Assembly: GCA_002293295.1 (NCBI GenBank)
Contig: DBCY01000018.1
Span: 1 to 6,351 of the forward strand
DNA length: 6,351 nt
Direction of reading: 5' to 3'
Source of the DNA: Ruminococcus sp. UBA946
GTDB lineage: Bacteria; Bacillota; Clostridia; Oscillospirales; Ruminococcaceae
The translations under genes were made by a program, and so were the position numbers. Of this stretch, positions 1-5,247 are shown one piece after another. Each line of letters begins with the position of its first letter. Within the stretch, counting starts at the first letter, position 1. Below the pieces are notes generated by a model that saw only the letters and a program-made list of their open reading frames with translations, made no database searches and was not told where the DNA came from.

Positions 1-27
1 TTTCGAACACGCCCTAGTATAAGTGAA

Positions 28-68
28 AAATAAGGGGCTGCCGTATAATTCAAAAATACCCCTTATTT
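28..68 (-). terminator. Hairpin terminator of the leftward unit
   Basis: A perfect 10-bp inverted repeat, AAATAAGGGG (28-37) and CCCCTTATTT (59-68), encloses 21 nt. Read leftward, the loop can add a GUAU/AUAC pairing (56-59 with 43-46), leaving a small bulge. The 3' arm runs into a T-rich stretch (TTATTTTTC) on the minus strand, as in an intrinsic terminator. It begins 7 nt after the stop codon of the 25-codon ORF at 76-153. The other strand also gives a T-containing tail, so it could serve a gene left of the window as well. The long loop lowers confidence. Confidence 0.55.
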
Positions 69-75
69 AAATAAT

Positions 76-153
76 TCATTTATAAATAATGCAAGAAATT
101 ATGTTATCATACCCGAACCGTTCGTTTAAAACTTCCAAAGCCTTTTTATCCAT
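76..153 (-). CDS. Small 25-aa ORF, function unknown (small protein or truncated gene start)
   Basis: This ORF encodes 25 residues beginning MDKKALEVLNERFGYD and ending IIYK. It is supported by context: an AAAGGA Shine-Dalgarno lies 9 nt before the ATG, a hairpin leader precedes it, and a terminator-like hairpin follows the stop by 7 nt. The first 16 residues are charged and look like an ordinary protein N-terminus. The spacing of ALEVLNERFGYD is reminiscent of the start of RecQ-type helicases, where a FGY motif is followed by F-R-x-G-Q, but here the reading diverges to hydrophobic residues and stops. It may therefore be a genuine microprotein, a leader peptide, or the remnant 5' end of a larger gene. 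It lies downstream of the GH113-like gene on the same strand, 88 nt after that stop. A TATAAT box at 223-228 (minus) could give it its own promoter, but no good -35 accompanies it. Confidence 0.4.
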   Translation of the reverse strand: MDKKALEVLNERFGYDNIISCIIYK

Positions 154-158
154 TTATG

Positions 159-208
159 ACCATCCTTTCCGGGCTAAGCACGCCTGCGCAATGTTCCCGG
201 TATTAAAC
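159..208 (-). promoter_or_regulatory. Hairpin leader element, copy A (with Shine-Dalgarno)
   Basis: Read leftward, this starts with GTTTAATACCGGG, forms a 5-bp stem CCGGG/CCCGG (196-200 with 169-173), and continues directly into AAAGGATGGT (159-168), 5 nt before the ATG at 153. Inside the stem a second helix GCGC/GUGC with an AGGC loop is possible. The 3' segment CCGGAAAGGATGGT is identical to copy B at 2499-2512, and the overall length and order match copies B and C. It precedes the 25-aa ORF. Confidence 0.55.
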
Positions 209-241
209 TTTATCTATAACATATTATAATAATCCTGATTT

Positions 242-1207
242 TTAATTCCTGTTTTTTGAATACCATTCCTTAACAACATTCTCCGCTTTTTTATTATATA
301 TGGAAAAACCTGTATTCTGTTCATTCTGCGGAAGGAAGGTATACCAGTCCCACCAGAAATATCCGGCGAACCAGGGCTCATCCCACATTACCCTGAAACA
401 GGACTCGTAAAAATCAGCCTGTTCGTTTTCATCAAACGGCAAATCCCTGTGTTTGAAGTCCCAGGGCATGGAAGAACACCCCGTTGCGCTCCGGCATCCT
501 ATCTCCATAAAAATGATTTTTTTGCTGCCGTGCCTTTCGGACAGCTCTCTTAATCTGTCACGGGCTTTTTCCCAGCCCTTCACCATAGTTTCTATGCTTT
601 TGTCGCCGTCAGGCTTTGTTATGGGATAATAAGCCGATGTTCCGATATATTCGATTTCGTCGAACCATTTTACATTATCCTCCTGTCCGTGATTCGCATT
701 ATAAACAAGCGGACCGCTGTAAACCTTACGCACTTCCTCTATCAGTTTTCTCCAGTGCGCGGTCTTTCGTTCAGTACCCACCATCTCACACCCGATACAG
801 AGCATTTCACATCCGGCAAGCTCGGCAATTTCGGCATAATGACGCATAAAAGCTGTATAATGCCCGAACCATTCGTCCCAAAAGCTCACATTGCCCCATT
901 CGGATTCAGGAAAACTGATGTTAGCTCTCCATACGCCGTCGCCGCAGTTTATCATAGGCTTCAGACATACCTTGAAACCAAATGCATGCTGTTTTTTTAT
1001 GATGTTTTCAAGCTCCCGGTCGGGAATGGAAAAACGGTAGTCAAAACCGAAGCTCCGTGAATGATATGTATCCTGTCTGATGGAAAAAGCCAGCGAAACC
1101 CAGTTACAGCCGGTTGACGCCAGCCTTTTAAGAGAAAGAACCGCCCTTTCGTCGTTATACATACCCCTTCTGCCGTCATACCCGTAAGAAAATCCCTTTG
1201 CAAACAT
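242..1207 (-). CDS. GH113-like beta-mannanase-family glycoside hydrolase (cytosolic)
   Basis: This 321-residue protein has the organisation of a single-domain (beta/alpha)8 retaining glycosidase of the GH113 type, a family whose characterised members are endo-beta-1,4-mannanases. Visible landmarks are the N-terminal strand FAKGFSYGYDG (2-12), KVCLKPMIN (79-87), the CIGCEM segment with E141 as probable acid/base, the IGTSAYYP strand (188-195), and IFMEIGCRS with E235 as probable nucleophile. The aromatic strand AGYFWWDW (281-288) lies near the C-terminus. These assignments follow the clan GH-A pattern of catalytic glutamates on strands 4 and 7. There is no signal peptide or membrane anchor, so it probably acts inside the cell on imported oligosaccharides. 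The start is well fixed: AAAGGAGG at 1215-1222 lies 7 nt upstream of the ATG. It follows the membrane-protein gene by 34 nt and is probably co-transcribed with it. Exact substrate is unproven; databases often label such proteins xylanases or generic hydrolases. Confidence 0.8.
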   Translation of the reverse strand: MFAKGFSYGYDGRRGMYNDERAVLSLKRLASTGCNWVSLAFSIRQDTYHSRSFGFDYRFSIPDRELENIIKKQHAFGFKVCLKPMINCGDGVWRANISFPESEWGNVSFWDEWFGHYTAFMRHYAEIAELAGCEMLCIGCEMVGTERKTAHWRKLIEEVRKVYSGPLVYNANHGQEDNVKWFDEIEYIGTSAYYPITKPDGDKSIETMVKGWEKARDRLRELSERHGSKKIIFMEIGCRSATGCSSMPWDFKHRDLPFDENEQADFYESCFRVMWDEPWFAGYFWWDWYTFLPQNEQNTGFSIYNKKAENVVKEWYSKNRN

Positions 1208-1241
1208 GGGAAAACCTCCTTTAAAATTCTTTCTGACATAA

Positions 1242-1808
1242 TTATGATTTGTTTTTATCGTTCTTTATAAATATAATTTTATAAAGGTCAATATTATTAT
1301 AAGTTAAAATATAAGTAAGTATTATAGTTATCGGCTGCAGGAGAATAAGAAATGTTATACCCGTTATGCCGAAAGCCGTAATATCCGTAATATTACGTGA
1401 ATCGGTAAACATCGCAACGAAAGGTGTCAGCCACATATTTCCCATCAGATAAATACCGAAAAAGTTATTGACTGAAAATAAACCGGATTTTGCCAGATAC
1501 AGAATAACAAGCATAACATAAGACGGCAAGGGTGCGAACAAAGCCATCTTAAAAGGCATCATCCGGTCATATTTTCCGTCCCGGAACTTTACCCGGTCAA
1601 TATCCCTTTTAGCGGAGTAAAATGCCCAGTTAAAATACATACCGAGCGTTATTGCCGCAGTGCATAAGGCAACAATGACTTTTATTATTATCGCGCGGCG
1701 CATCAGCATTAACATCATTATGCATACGATAACGCACATGATTTCGGAAATAATTCCGTAGCCTATACCCTTGAGCATTCTTTTAACGATTGATTCCTGA
1801 TTTTTCAT
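1242..1808 (-). CDS. Four-helix integral membrane protein, unknown function
   Basis: I do not recognise this 188-residue protein. Hydrophobic segments at about 15-36, 40-62, 87-106 and 146-170 suggest four transmembrane helices, with a further amphipathic or re-entrant stretch at about 116-133. The loop at 66-86 is strongly basic (KRDIDRVKFRDGKYDR), which by the positive-inside rule places it in the cytoplasm, and the lysine-rich C-terminus would be cytoplasmic too. No transporter, enzyme or sensor motif is visible. The assigned ATG is preceded by AAAGG at 1821-1825, 12 nt away, inside leader element copy C. It is the first gene after the minus-strand promoter at 1910-1938, 34 nt ahead of the GH113-like gene, so the two are likely co-expressed. 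A role in sugar uptake or envelope physiology would be guesswork. Confidence 0.7.
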   Translation of the reverse strand: MKNQESIVKRMLKGIGYGIISEIMCVIVCIMMLMLMRRAIIIKVIVALCTAAITLGMYFNWAFYSAKRDIDRVKFRDGKYDRMMPFKMALFAPLPSYVMLVILYLAKSGLFSVNNFFGIYLMGNMWLTPFVAMFTDSRNITDITAFGITGITFLILLQPITIILTYILTYNNIDLYKIIFIKNDKNKS

Positions 1809-1815
1809 AAATATA

Positions 1816-1868
1816 ACCAGCCTTTACGGGAGTTTTATTCATTCAGGACAAAACTCCTGAGTTTAAAA
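1816..1868 (-). promoter_or_regulatory. Hairpin leader element, copy C (with Shine-Dalgarno)
   Basis: Read leftward, TTTTAAACTCAGGAG leads into an 8-bp stem GGAGUUUU/AAAACUCC (1850-1857 with 1829-1836) with a 13-nt loop, followed by CCCGTAAAGGCTGGT (1816-1830), 7 nt before the ATG at 1808. A competing hairpin, UCAGGA/UCCUGA (1855-1860 with 1843-1848), shares bases 1855-1857 with the first, so the two cannot form fully together. Compared with copies A and B, the 3' constant segment differs at two positions (G to T, A to C) and the stem sequence is different but still paired. Confidence 0.5.
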
Positions 1869-1880
1869 TATTTTTTAAAC
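1861..1880. repeat. AT-rich palindrome in the leader
   Basis: GTTTAAAA (1861-1868) and TTTTAAAC (1873-1880) form a perfect 8-bp inverted repeat around a 4-nt centre. It lies about 25-45 nt downstream of the predicted leftward transcription start, just upstream of leader element copy C. It could be a repressor operator or a weak RNA hairpin; AT-richness means chance is not excluded. Confidence 0.4.
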
Positions 1881-1909
1881 TTTTATTTCCTTATTTGTTT
1901 AATATTTCA

Positions 1910-1938
1910 ATTATACAACATTTTTTTTTATTTTTCAA
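1910..1938 (-). promoter_or_regulatory. Sigma-A-type promoter for the leftward operon
   Basis: On the minus strand a TTGAAA -35 box (1933-1938) is followed after exactly 17 nt by a perfect TATAAT -10 box (1910-1915). Transcription would start near 1903, giving a leader of about 95 nt before the membrane-protein ATG at 1808. That leader contains the palindrome 1861-1880 and leader element copy C. Confidence 0.7.
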
Positions 1939-2024
1939 TATATACCACAAATATTTATCTTTAATATGCTAATTATATTAATGTATATGTTTAGTATAAA
2001 TATTAAATGAAAGGATGAATATTA

Positions 2025-2453
2025 ATGAAAAATCCCACAAACTTAGAAAATGCTCTTTATCAGAATGCTGTAATGGGCGTTTCCGCTATTAAAAAAGTAT
2101 ACCCAAAGGTTACGGATAGAAAGTTAAAAAACGAGCTTCGCAGCCAGTTCAATGAATATAAACGTCAGACAAGCCTTATTTCGGGACAGCTTCGCAGGAA
2201 ACACACTCAGCCTCAGGAGGTCCCCTTAATTTCAAAGCTTGCGGCTAATGCCGGTATCAGCTATAACTGCTATAAGGACAATTCCCCTGCAAATATGGCT
2301 AAAATGATGATAAACGGCACAAACATGGGTATTATAAAAGTAACGAAAGCATTGAACAGTTCAACGGACGACAACCAGCGTTTTAAATCGGAAGCAAGGA
2401 ACATACTGTATAAGGAACAGAAGTATATTGACAAGCTTAAAGGCTTCTTATAA
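2025..2453 (+). CDS. Conserved clostridial helical-bundle protein, ferritin-like fold suspected
   Basis: The 142 residues are almost entirely helical by composition and heptad spacing, with probable helices at about 8-27, 31-58, 66-80, 87-113 and 116-141. The segment AKMMINGTNMGIIKVTKAL (92-110) resembles a GSNMGI-type motif that I recall from small, uncharacterised clostridial four-helix-bundle proteins sometimes compared with DUF2383/PA2169-like ferritin-fold families. The E-x-x-H metal-ligand pairs of ferritins and rubrerythrins are absent and the only histidine is H60, so iron storage or peroxidase activity is unlikely. The protein is basic, with no signal peptide or membrane segment. AAAGG at 2010-2014 lies 10 nt before the ATG. 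The promoter is unclear: TATAAA at 1995-2000 could be a -10 box but lacks a good -35. The 68-aa gene follows after 66 nt and probably shares the transcript. Confidence 0.75.
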   Translation: MKNPTNLENALYQNAVMGVSAIKKVYPKVTDRKLKNELRSQFNEYKRQTSLISGQLRRKHTQPQEVPLISKLAANAGISYNCYKDNSPANMAKMMINGTNMGIIKVTKALNSSTDDNQRFKSEARNILYKEQKYIDKLKGFL

Positions 2454-2462
2454 AAGAATAAA

Positions 2463-2512
2463 TTTAAAACCGGGGGTTGTTCTGAAACAGCGAAACAACC
2501 GGAAAGGATGGT
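2463..2512 (+). promoter_or_regulatory. Hairpin leader element, copy B (with Shine-Dalgarno)
   Basis: TTTAAAACCGGG (2463-2474) leads into a stem GGUUGUU/AACAACC (2475-2481 with 2494-2500). It is extended by CC/GG (2470-2471 with 2501-2502) across a three-G bulge, with a 12-nt loop that includes CTG-AAA-CAG. The stem runs straight into AAAGGATGGT (2503-2512), 7 nt before the ATG at 2520. There is no T-tract after the stem, so this is not an intrinsic terminator although it lies between two genes. CCGGAAAGGATGGT is identical to copy A. Confidence 0.6.
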
Positions 2513-2519
2513 AAATATA

Positions 2520-2726
2520 ATGAGTAACAGCCATAATCATGATGAGGATAAAGTGAAACACGGCAACAATGCAAGGGTATCACCCGAAAAACCAGACGAA
2601 ATTATTGGCAGATTTACTACTAATATTATAACGGACAACGAAACAGGTTCTGACGGCAACGTAACGAATGTTCTTGAGGATAATGCGGCTTTTGCACGAA
2701 GGGAATGCCGTGAAAACCAAAAATGA
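2520..2726 (+). CDS. Small hydrophilic 68-aa protein, unknown function
   Basis: I do not recognise this protein. It is short, charged and lacks any hydrophobic segment long enough for a membrane helix. The N-terminus is rich in His, Asn and acidic residues (MSNSHNHDEDKVKHGNN), which could bind metal or simply be disordered; the centre (28-38, EIIGRFTTNII) is the only stretch likely to fold. One cysteine is present, C63. The start at 2520 is preferred over the in-frame ATG at 2508 because the AAAGG Shine-Dalgarno (2503-2507) directly abuts 2508 but is 12 nt from 2520. It follows the helical-bundle gene by 66 nt, with leader element copy B in the gap, and is closed by a strong terminator 18 nt after its stop. 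The ribosome-site context makes it a likely real gene despite its size. Confidence 0.6.
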   Translation: MSNSHNHDEDKVKHGNNARVSPEKPDEIIGRFTTNIITDNETGSDGNVTNVLEDNAAFARRECRENQK

Positions 2727-2738
2727 CTTCGTCAGAAT

Positions 2739-2774
2739 AAAAAAGGGGCTGAAATTTCAGCCTCTTCTTTTATT
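2739..2774 (+). terminator. Strong intrinsic terminator
   Basis: The arms GGGGCTG (2745-2751) and CAGCCTC (2758-2764) pair around AAATTT, with one G-U pair. The core GGCTGAAATTTCAGCC (2747-2762) is a perfect palindrome. The tail TTCTTTTATT (2765-2774) completes a rho-independent terminator for the 142-aa/68-aa unit, and the A6 tract at 2739-2744 lets it work on the opposite strand too. The tail overlaps the start of the nfnA -35 box. Confidence 0.85.
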
Positions 2775-2801
2775 GACTAATTATAAACACTGTGTTATAA
2801 T
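2773..2801 (+). promoter_or_regulatory. Extended -10 sigma-A-type promoter for nfnAB
   Basis: TTGACT (2773-2778), a 17-nt spacer, and TATAAT (2796-2801) preceded by TGT make an extended -10 promoter close to consensus. Transcription would begin near 2808, giving a leader of about 28 nt before the nfnA ATG. No operator or riboswitch fits in so short a leader, so expression is probably high and largely constitutive unless a factor binds over the promoter. Confidence 0.8.
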
Positions 2802-2835
2802 TGTATTTGAACTTATTTTAATAAGGAATGATTTT

Positions 2836-3681
2836 ATGTATAGAATTATCCGTAAGGCAATCCTTAATCCGACTGTCACGCTTATGGAAATCGAAGCTCC
2901 TCTTGCTGCGAAGAAAGCCGAGCCGGGGCAGTTTATTATTCTCAGGACGGATAAAAACGGAGAGAGGATTCCGCTTACAATTGCAGATTTTGACAGAGTC
3001 CGGGGAACAATTACCATTATATATCAGATTGTCGGTGCTACTACTGAAAAGCTTAATTATAAGAACAAAGGGGATTATATTGAAGACCTTACCGGTCCGC
3101 TGGGTATTCCCTCTAAAACTGATGGTCTTAAGAAAGTTGCTGTAGTCGGCGGGGGTGTTGGATGTGCAATTGCCTATCCCATTGCAAAAAAGCTTCATGC
3201 AAACGGCGTCTGTGTTCACAGTATAATCGGTTTCAGGAGCAGGGAGCTTGTCATTCTTGAAGATGAGTTCTCAGAAGCTTCGGATATGCTTTGCATTATG
3301 ACCGACGACGGCTCATACGGTGAAAAGGGGCTTGTCACAACCGCCCTAAAAAGCCTTATCGAAAAGGGGGAGGTTTATGATGAGGTTATTGCAATAGGCC
3401 CCCTAGTCATGATGAAATTTGTTTCGGCTCTTACTAAGGAATACGGAATAAAAACAACTGTTTCCATGAATCCGATTATGATAGACGGAACCGGAATGTG
3501 CGGATGCTGCCGTATAACCGTCGGCGGGGAGATTAAATTTGCCTGCGTTGACGGTCCTGATTTTGACGGTCATAAAGTAGATTTTGACGAAGCAATAAAA
3601 CGCGGCTCAATTTACCGTAAAATAGAGAGAGCCGCTCATGAAAAGGTATGTAATCTGTATCAAAATATTAACGAGGATTGA
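2836..3681 (+). CDS. nfnA: NfnA: NADH-dependent reduced ferredoxin:NADP+ oxidoreductase, FAD/[2Fe-2S] subunit
   Basis: This 281-residue protein belongs to the ferredoxin-NADP reductase/dihydroorotate dehydrogenase electron-transfer family. With NfnB it forms a cytosolic flavin-based electron-bifurcating enzyme that couples NADH and reduced ferredoxin to reduction of two NADP+, reversibly. The N-terminal FAD barrel shows PGQFIILR (30-37), ERIPLTIAD (43-51) and EDLTGPLG (83-90). The dinucleotide domain has VAVVGGGVGCAIAYP (101-115). The C-terminal segment with C222, C224, C225 and C237 (MCGCC, then FACVDGPDFDGHKVDF) is the family's [2Fe-2S] site and separates it from plain PyrK. In the known NfnA structure an aspartate replaces one cysteine ligand; D217 is the natural candidate here. 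Length is normal. The open frame extends upstream to 2668, but AAGGA at 2823-2827 lies 8 nt before the ATG at 2836, and a terminator plus promoter lie in the extension. The old label sulfide dehydrogenase subunit refers to the same family. Confidence 0.93.
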   Translation: MYRIIRKAILNPTVTLMEIEAPLAAKKAEPGQFIILRTDKNGERIPLTIADFDRVRGTITIIYQIVGATTEKLNYKNKGDYIEDLTGPLGIPSKTDGLKKVAVVGGGVGCAIAYPIAKKLHANGVCVHSIIGFRSRELVILEDEFSEASDMLCIMTDDGSYGEKGLVTTALKSLIEKGEVYDEVIAIGPLVMMKFVSALTKEYGIKTTVSMNPIMIDGTGMCGCCRITVGGEIKFACVDGPDFDGHKVDFDEAIKRGSIYRKIERAAHEKVCNLYQNINED

Positions 3682-3686
3682 TTATA

Positions 3687-5087
3687 ATGGCTAATATGTC
3701 GCCCGAAAAAAATGAAGTGCGCTGTCAGGAGCCTTCGGAACGAATTAAAAATTTTGACGAAGTCGCTTATGGCTATGATGTTGAGACTGCCGTCAGCGAA
3801 GCCGAACGCTGTCTTAACTGTAAAAACAAGCCCTGTGTTGACGGATGCCCCGTAAATATTGATATTCCAGCCTTTATAGGGAAAATAAAACAACGTGAAT
3901 TCGTTGCAGCTTATAAAATTATCAGGGAATCAAGCTCCCTGCCCGCCGTATGCGGACGAGTCTGCCCTCAGGAAAAGCAGTGCGAGGAGAGGTGTGTTCG
4001 GGGTAAAAAGGGAGAGCCGGTCGGAATAGGCAGGCTGGAAAGATTTGCCGATACTTTTTACAGCTCGCGTCCGGAAAGCTTTAAAACACCTGAATTACCC
4101 GAATCCAACGGACATAAGGCAGCCGTAATCGGTTCCGGTCCCGCGGGGCTTTCCTGTGCGGGAGAGCTTATAAGAATGGGGTATTCTGTAACGGTATTTG
4201 AAGCGCTTCATGTAGCCGGGGGTGTGCTTGTTTACGGTATACCGGAATTCAGGCTCCCTAAAACAATAGTACAGCGTGAAATATACCGTCTTATGAATTT
4301 AGGAGTTACAATCGAAACCAATACTGTAATCGGTAAAACTTTTTCTATCGGCGACCTTTTTGAGAATGGTTTTAAGGCTGTTTTTATCGGTTCGGGCGCG
4401 GGGCTCCCGAATTTTATGGGAATTAAGGGTGAAAACCTGAACGGCGTTTATTCCGCAAATGAATTCCTGACCCGAATAAATCTTATGAAGGCGCAGCAGG
4501 AGGATTCCGACACACCTATTATGCCCGTCAAAAATATTGCCGTAGTAGGCGGCGGAAATGTCGCCATGGATGCGGCAAGGTGCGCAAAACGCCTTGGAGC
4601 TGAGAATGTTTATATAATATACAGGCGAAGCGAAAACGAAATGCCCGCCCGTAAAGAAGAGGTTCTGCACGCAAAGGAGGAGGGCATAATTTTCAAATTC
4701 CTCACTAATCCCGCAGAAATTACAGACGGAGGGGATTTCTCGGTAAACGGCGTTAAATGTGTTGAAATGGAGCTTGGCGAACCCGACGAAAGCGGAAGGA
4801 GAAGTCCTGTCCCTATTGAAGGTTCGGAATTTATCCTTGAAGCTGACAGCGTTATAATAGCTGTGGGGACATCCCCGAACCCGCTTATCAGGGACACAAC
4901 CGAAGGTATTAAAACGAACGGCAGGGGTTGTTTTATAACGGATGAAAACTGCAGAACCTCAATAGAGGGCATTTATGCCGGAGGAGACGCCGTAACAGGC
5001 GCTGCAACCGTGATTCTTGCAATGGGAGAGGGGAAAAAAGCCGCAAAGGCTATGGATGAATATATCCGGGGAAATATTACAATATGA
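3687..5087 (+). CDS. nfnB: NfnB: NADH-dependent reduced ferredoxin:NADP+ oxidoreductase, bifurcating FAD/[4Fe-4S] subunit
   Basis: The 466-residue protein resembles the glutamate synthase small subunit and carries the bifurcating flavin of the NfnAB complex. The N-terminal domain holds two cysteine groups, C42-x2-C45-x4-C50-x3-C54 and C89-x3-C93-x5-C99-x3-C103, for two [4Fe-4S] clusters. The KGEPVGIGRLER segment (108-119) contains E110, a candidate for the unusual glutamate ligand known for the proximal cluster. The FAD site is GSGPAGL (149-155), the NADP(H) Rossmann motif is VVGGGNVAMDAARCAKRLG (286-304), and the closing FAD motif is IYAGGDAVTGAATVILAMGEG (429-449). It starts 5 nt after the nfnA stop; GAGG at 3673-3676 gives a 10-nt spacing to this ATG, which rules out the in-frame TTG at 3678. 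No gltB-like large subunit follows, and nfnA is adjacent, so NfnB is much more likely than GltD. The enzyme probably supplies NADPH for biosynthesis. It appears intact. Confidence 0.93.
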   Translation: MANMSPEKNEVRCQEPSERIKNFDEVAYGYDVETAVSEAERCLNCKNKPCVDGCPVNIDIPAFIGKIKQREFVAAYKIIRESSSLPAVCGRVCPQEKQCEERCVRGKKGEPVGIGRLERFADTFYSSRPESFKTPELPESNGHKAAVIGSGPAGLSCAGELIRMGYSVTVFEALHVAGGVLVYGIPEFRLPKTIVQREIYRLMNLGVTIETNTVIGKTFSIGDLFENGFKAVFIGSGAGLPNFMGIKGENLNGVYSANEFLTRINLMKAQQEDSDTPIMPVKNIAVVGGGNVAMDAARCAKRLGAENVYIIYRRSENEMPARKEEVLHAKEEGIIFKFLTNPAEITDGGDFSVNGVKCVEMELGEPDESGRRSPVPIEGSEFILEADSVIIAVGTSPNPLIRDTTEGIKTNGRGCFITDENCRTSIEGIYAGGDAVTGAATVILAMGEGKKAAKAMDEYIRGNITI

Positions 5088-5089
5088 AA

Positions 5090-5120
5090 ACGGGCGGTTC
5101 AGAATAATTGAACCGCACGT
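5090..5120. terminator. Hairpin between nfnB and the convergent regulator gene
   Basis: GCGGTTCA (5094-5101) and TGAACCGC (5109-5116) form an 8-bp stem with a 7-nt loop, extended by ACG/CGT (5090-5092 with 5118-5120) across one mismatch. It starts 2 nt after the nfnB stop. The rightward tail (ATATTTGATT) is only moderately T-rich; leftward the tail is CGTTTTC. It could terminate both converging transcripts. Confidence 0.6.
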
Positions 5121-5247
5121 ATATTTGATTCTATCATATATAATATATTTTATCGACCTATTTATAAAATTTTGTATAATACAGATAAAAATCAGATACA
5201 AATATGATAAATTCAACAATCGTAACGGATAATTATTCCTCAGTCAA
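5121..5247. other. AT-rich convergent intergenic region
   Basis: I see no gene here. TATAAT at 5175-5180 with a weak TCGACC-like -35 at 5153-5158 (16-nt spacing) could initiate rightward antisense RNA across the XRE gene, but in DNA this AT-rich such matches are expected by chance. Confidence 0.3.

Noticed and set aside
1910..2024. Clear promoter for the 142-aa gene
   Set aside because: TATAAA at 1995-2000 has no acceptable -35 at 16-18 nt, and the DNA is so AT-rich that isolated -10 matches carry little weight.
2470..2502. Intrinsic terminator between the 142-aa and 68-aa genes
   Set aside because: The stem is followed directly by the AAAGG ribosome site rather than a T-tract; it fits the leader element instead.
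2668..2835. An N-terminal extension of nfnA by 56 codons
   Set aside because: It overlaps the 68-aa gene, crosses a strong terminator and the nfnA promoter, and is not part of known NfnA length; the ATG at 2836 has its own ribosome site.
3678..3686. Upstream TTG start for nfnB, overlapping the nfnA stop
   Set aside because: Only 1 nt separates it from the GAGG ribosome site; the ATG at 3687 has a 10-nt spacing and matches the usual MANMSP start.
3687..5087. Glutamate synthase small subunit (GltD)
   Set aside because: The adjacent upstream nfnA and absence of a large glutamate synthase subunit point to NfnB of the bifurcating NfnAB complex.
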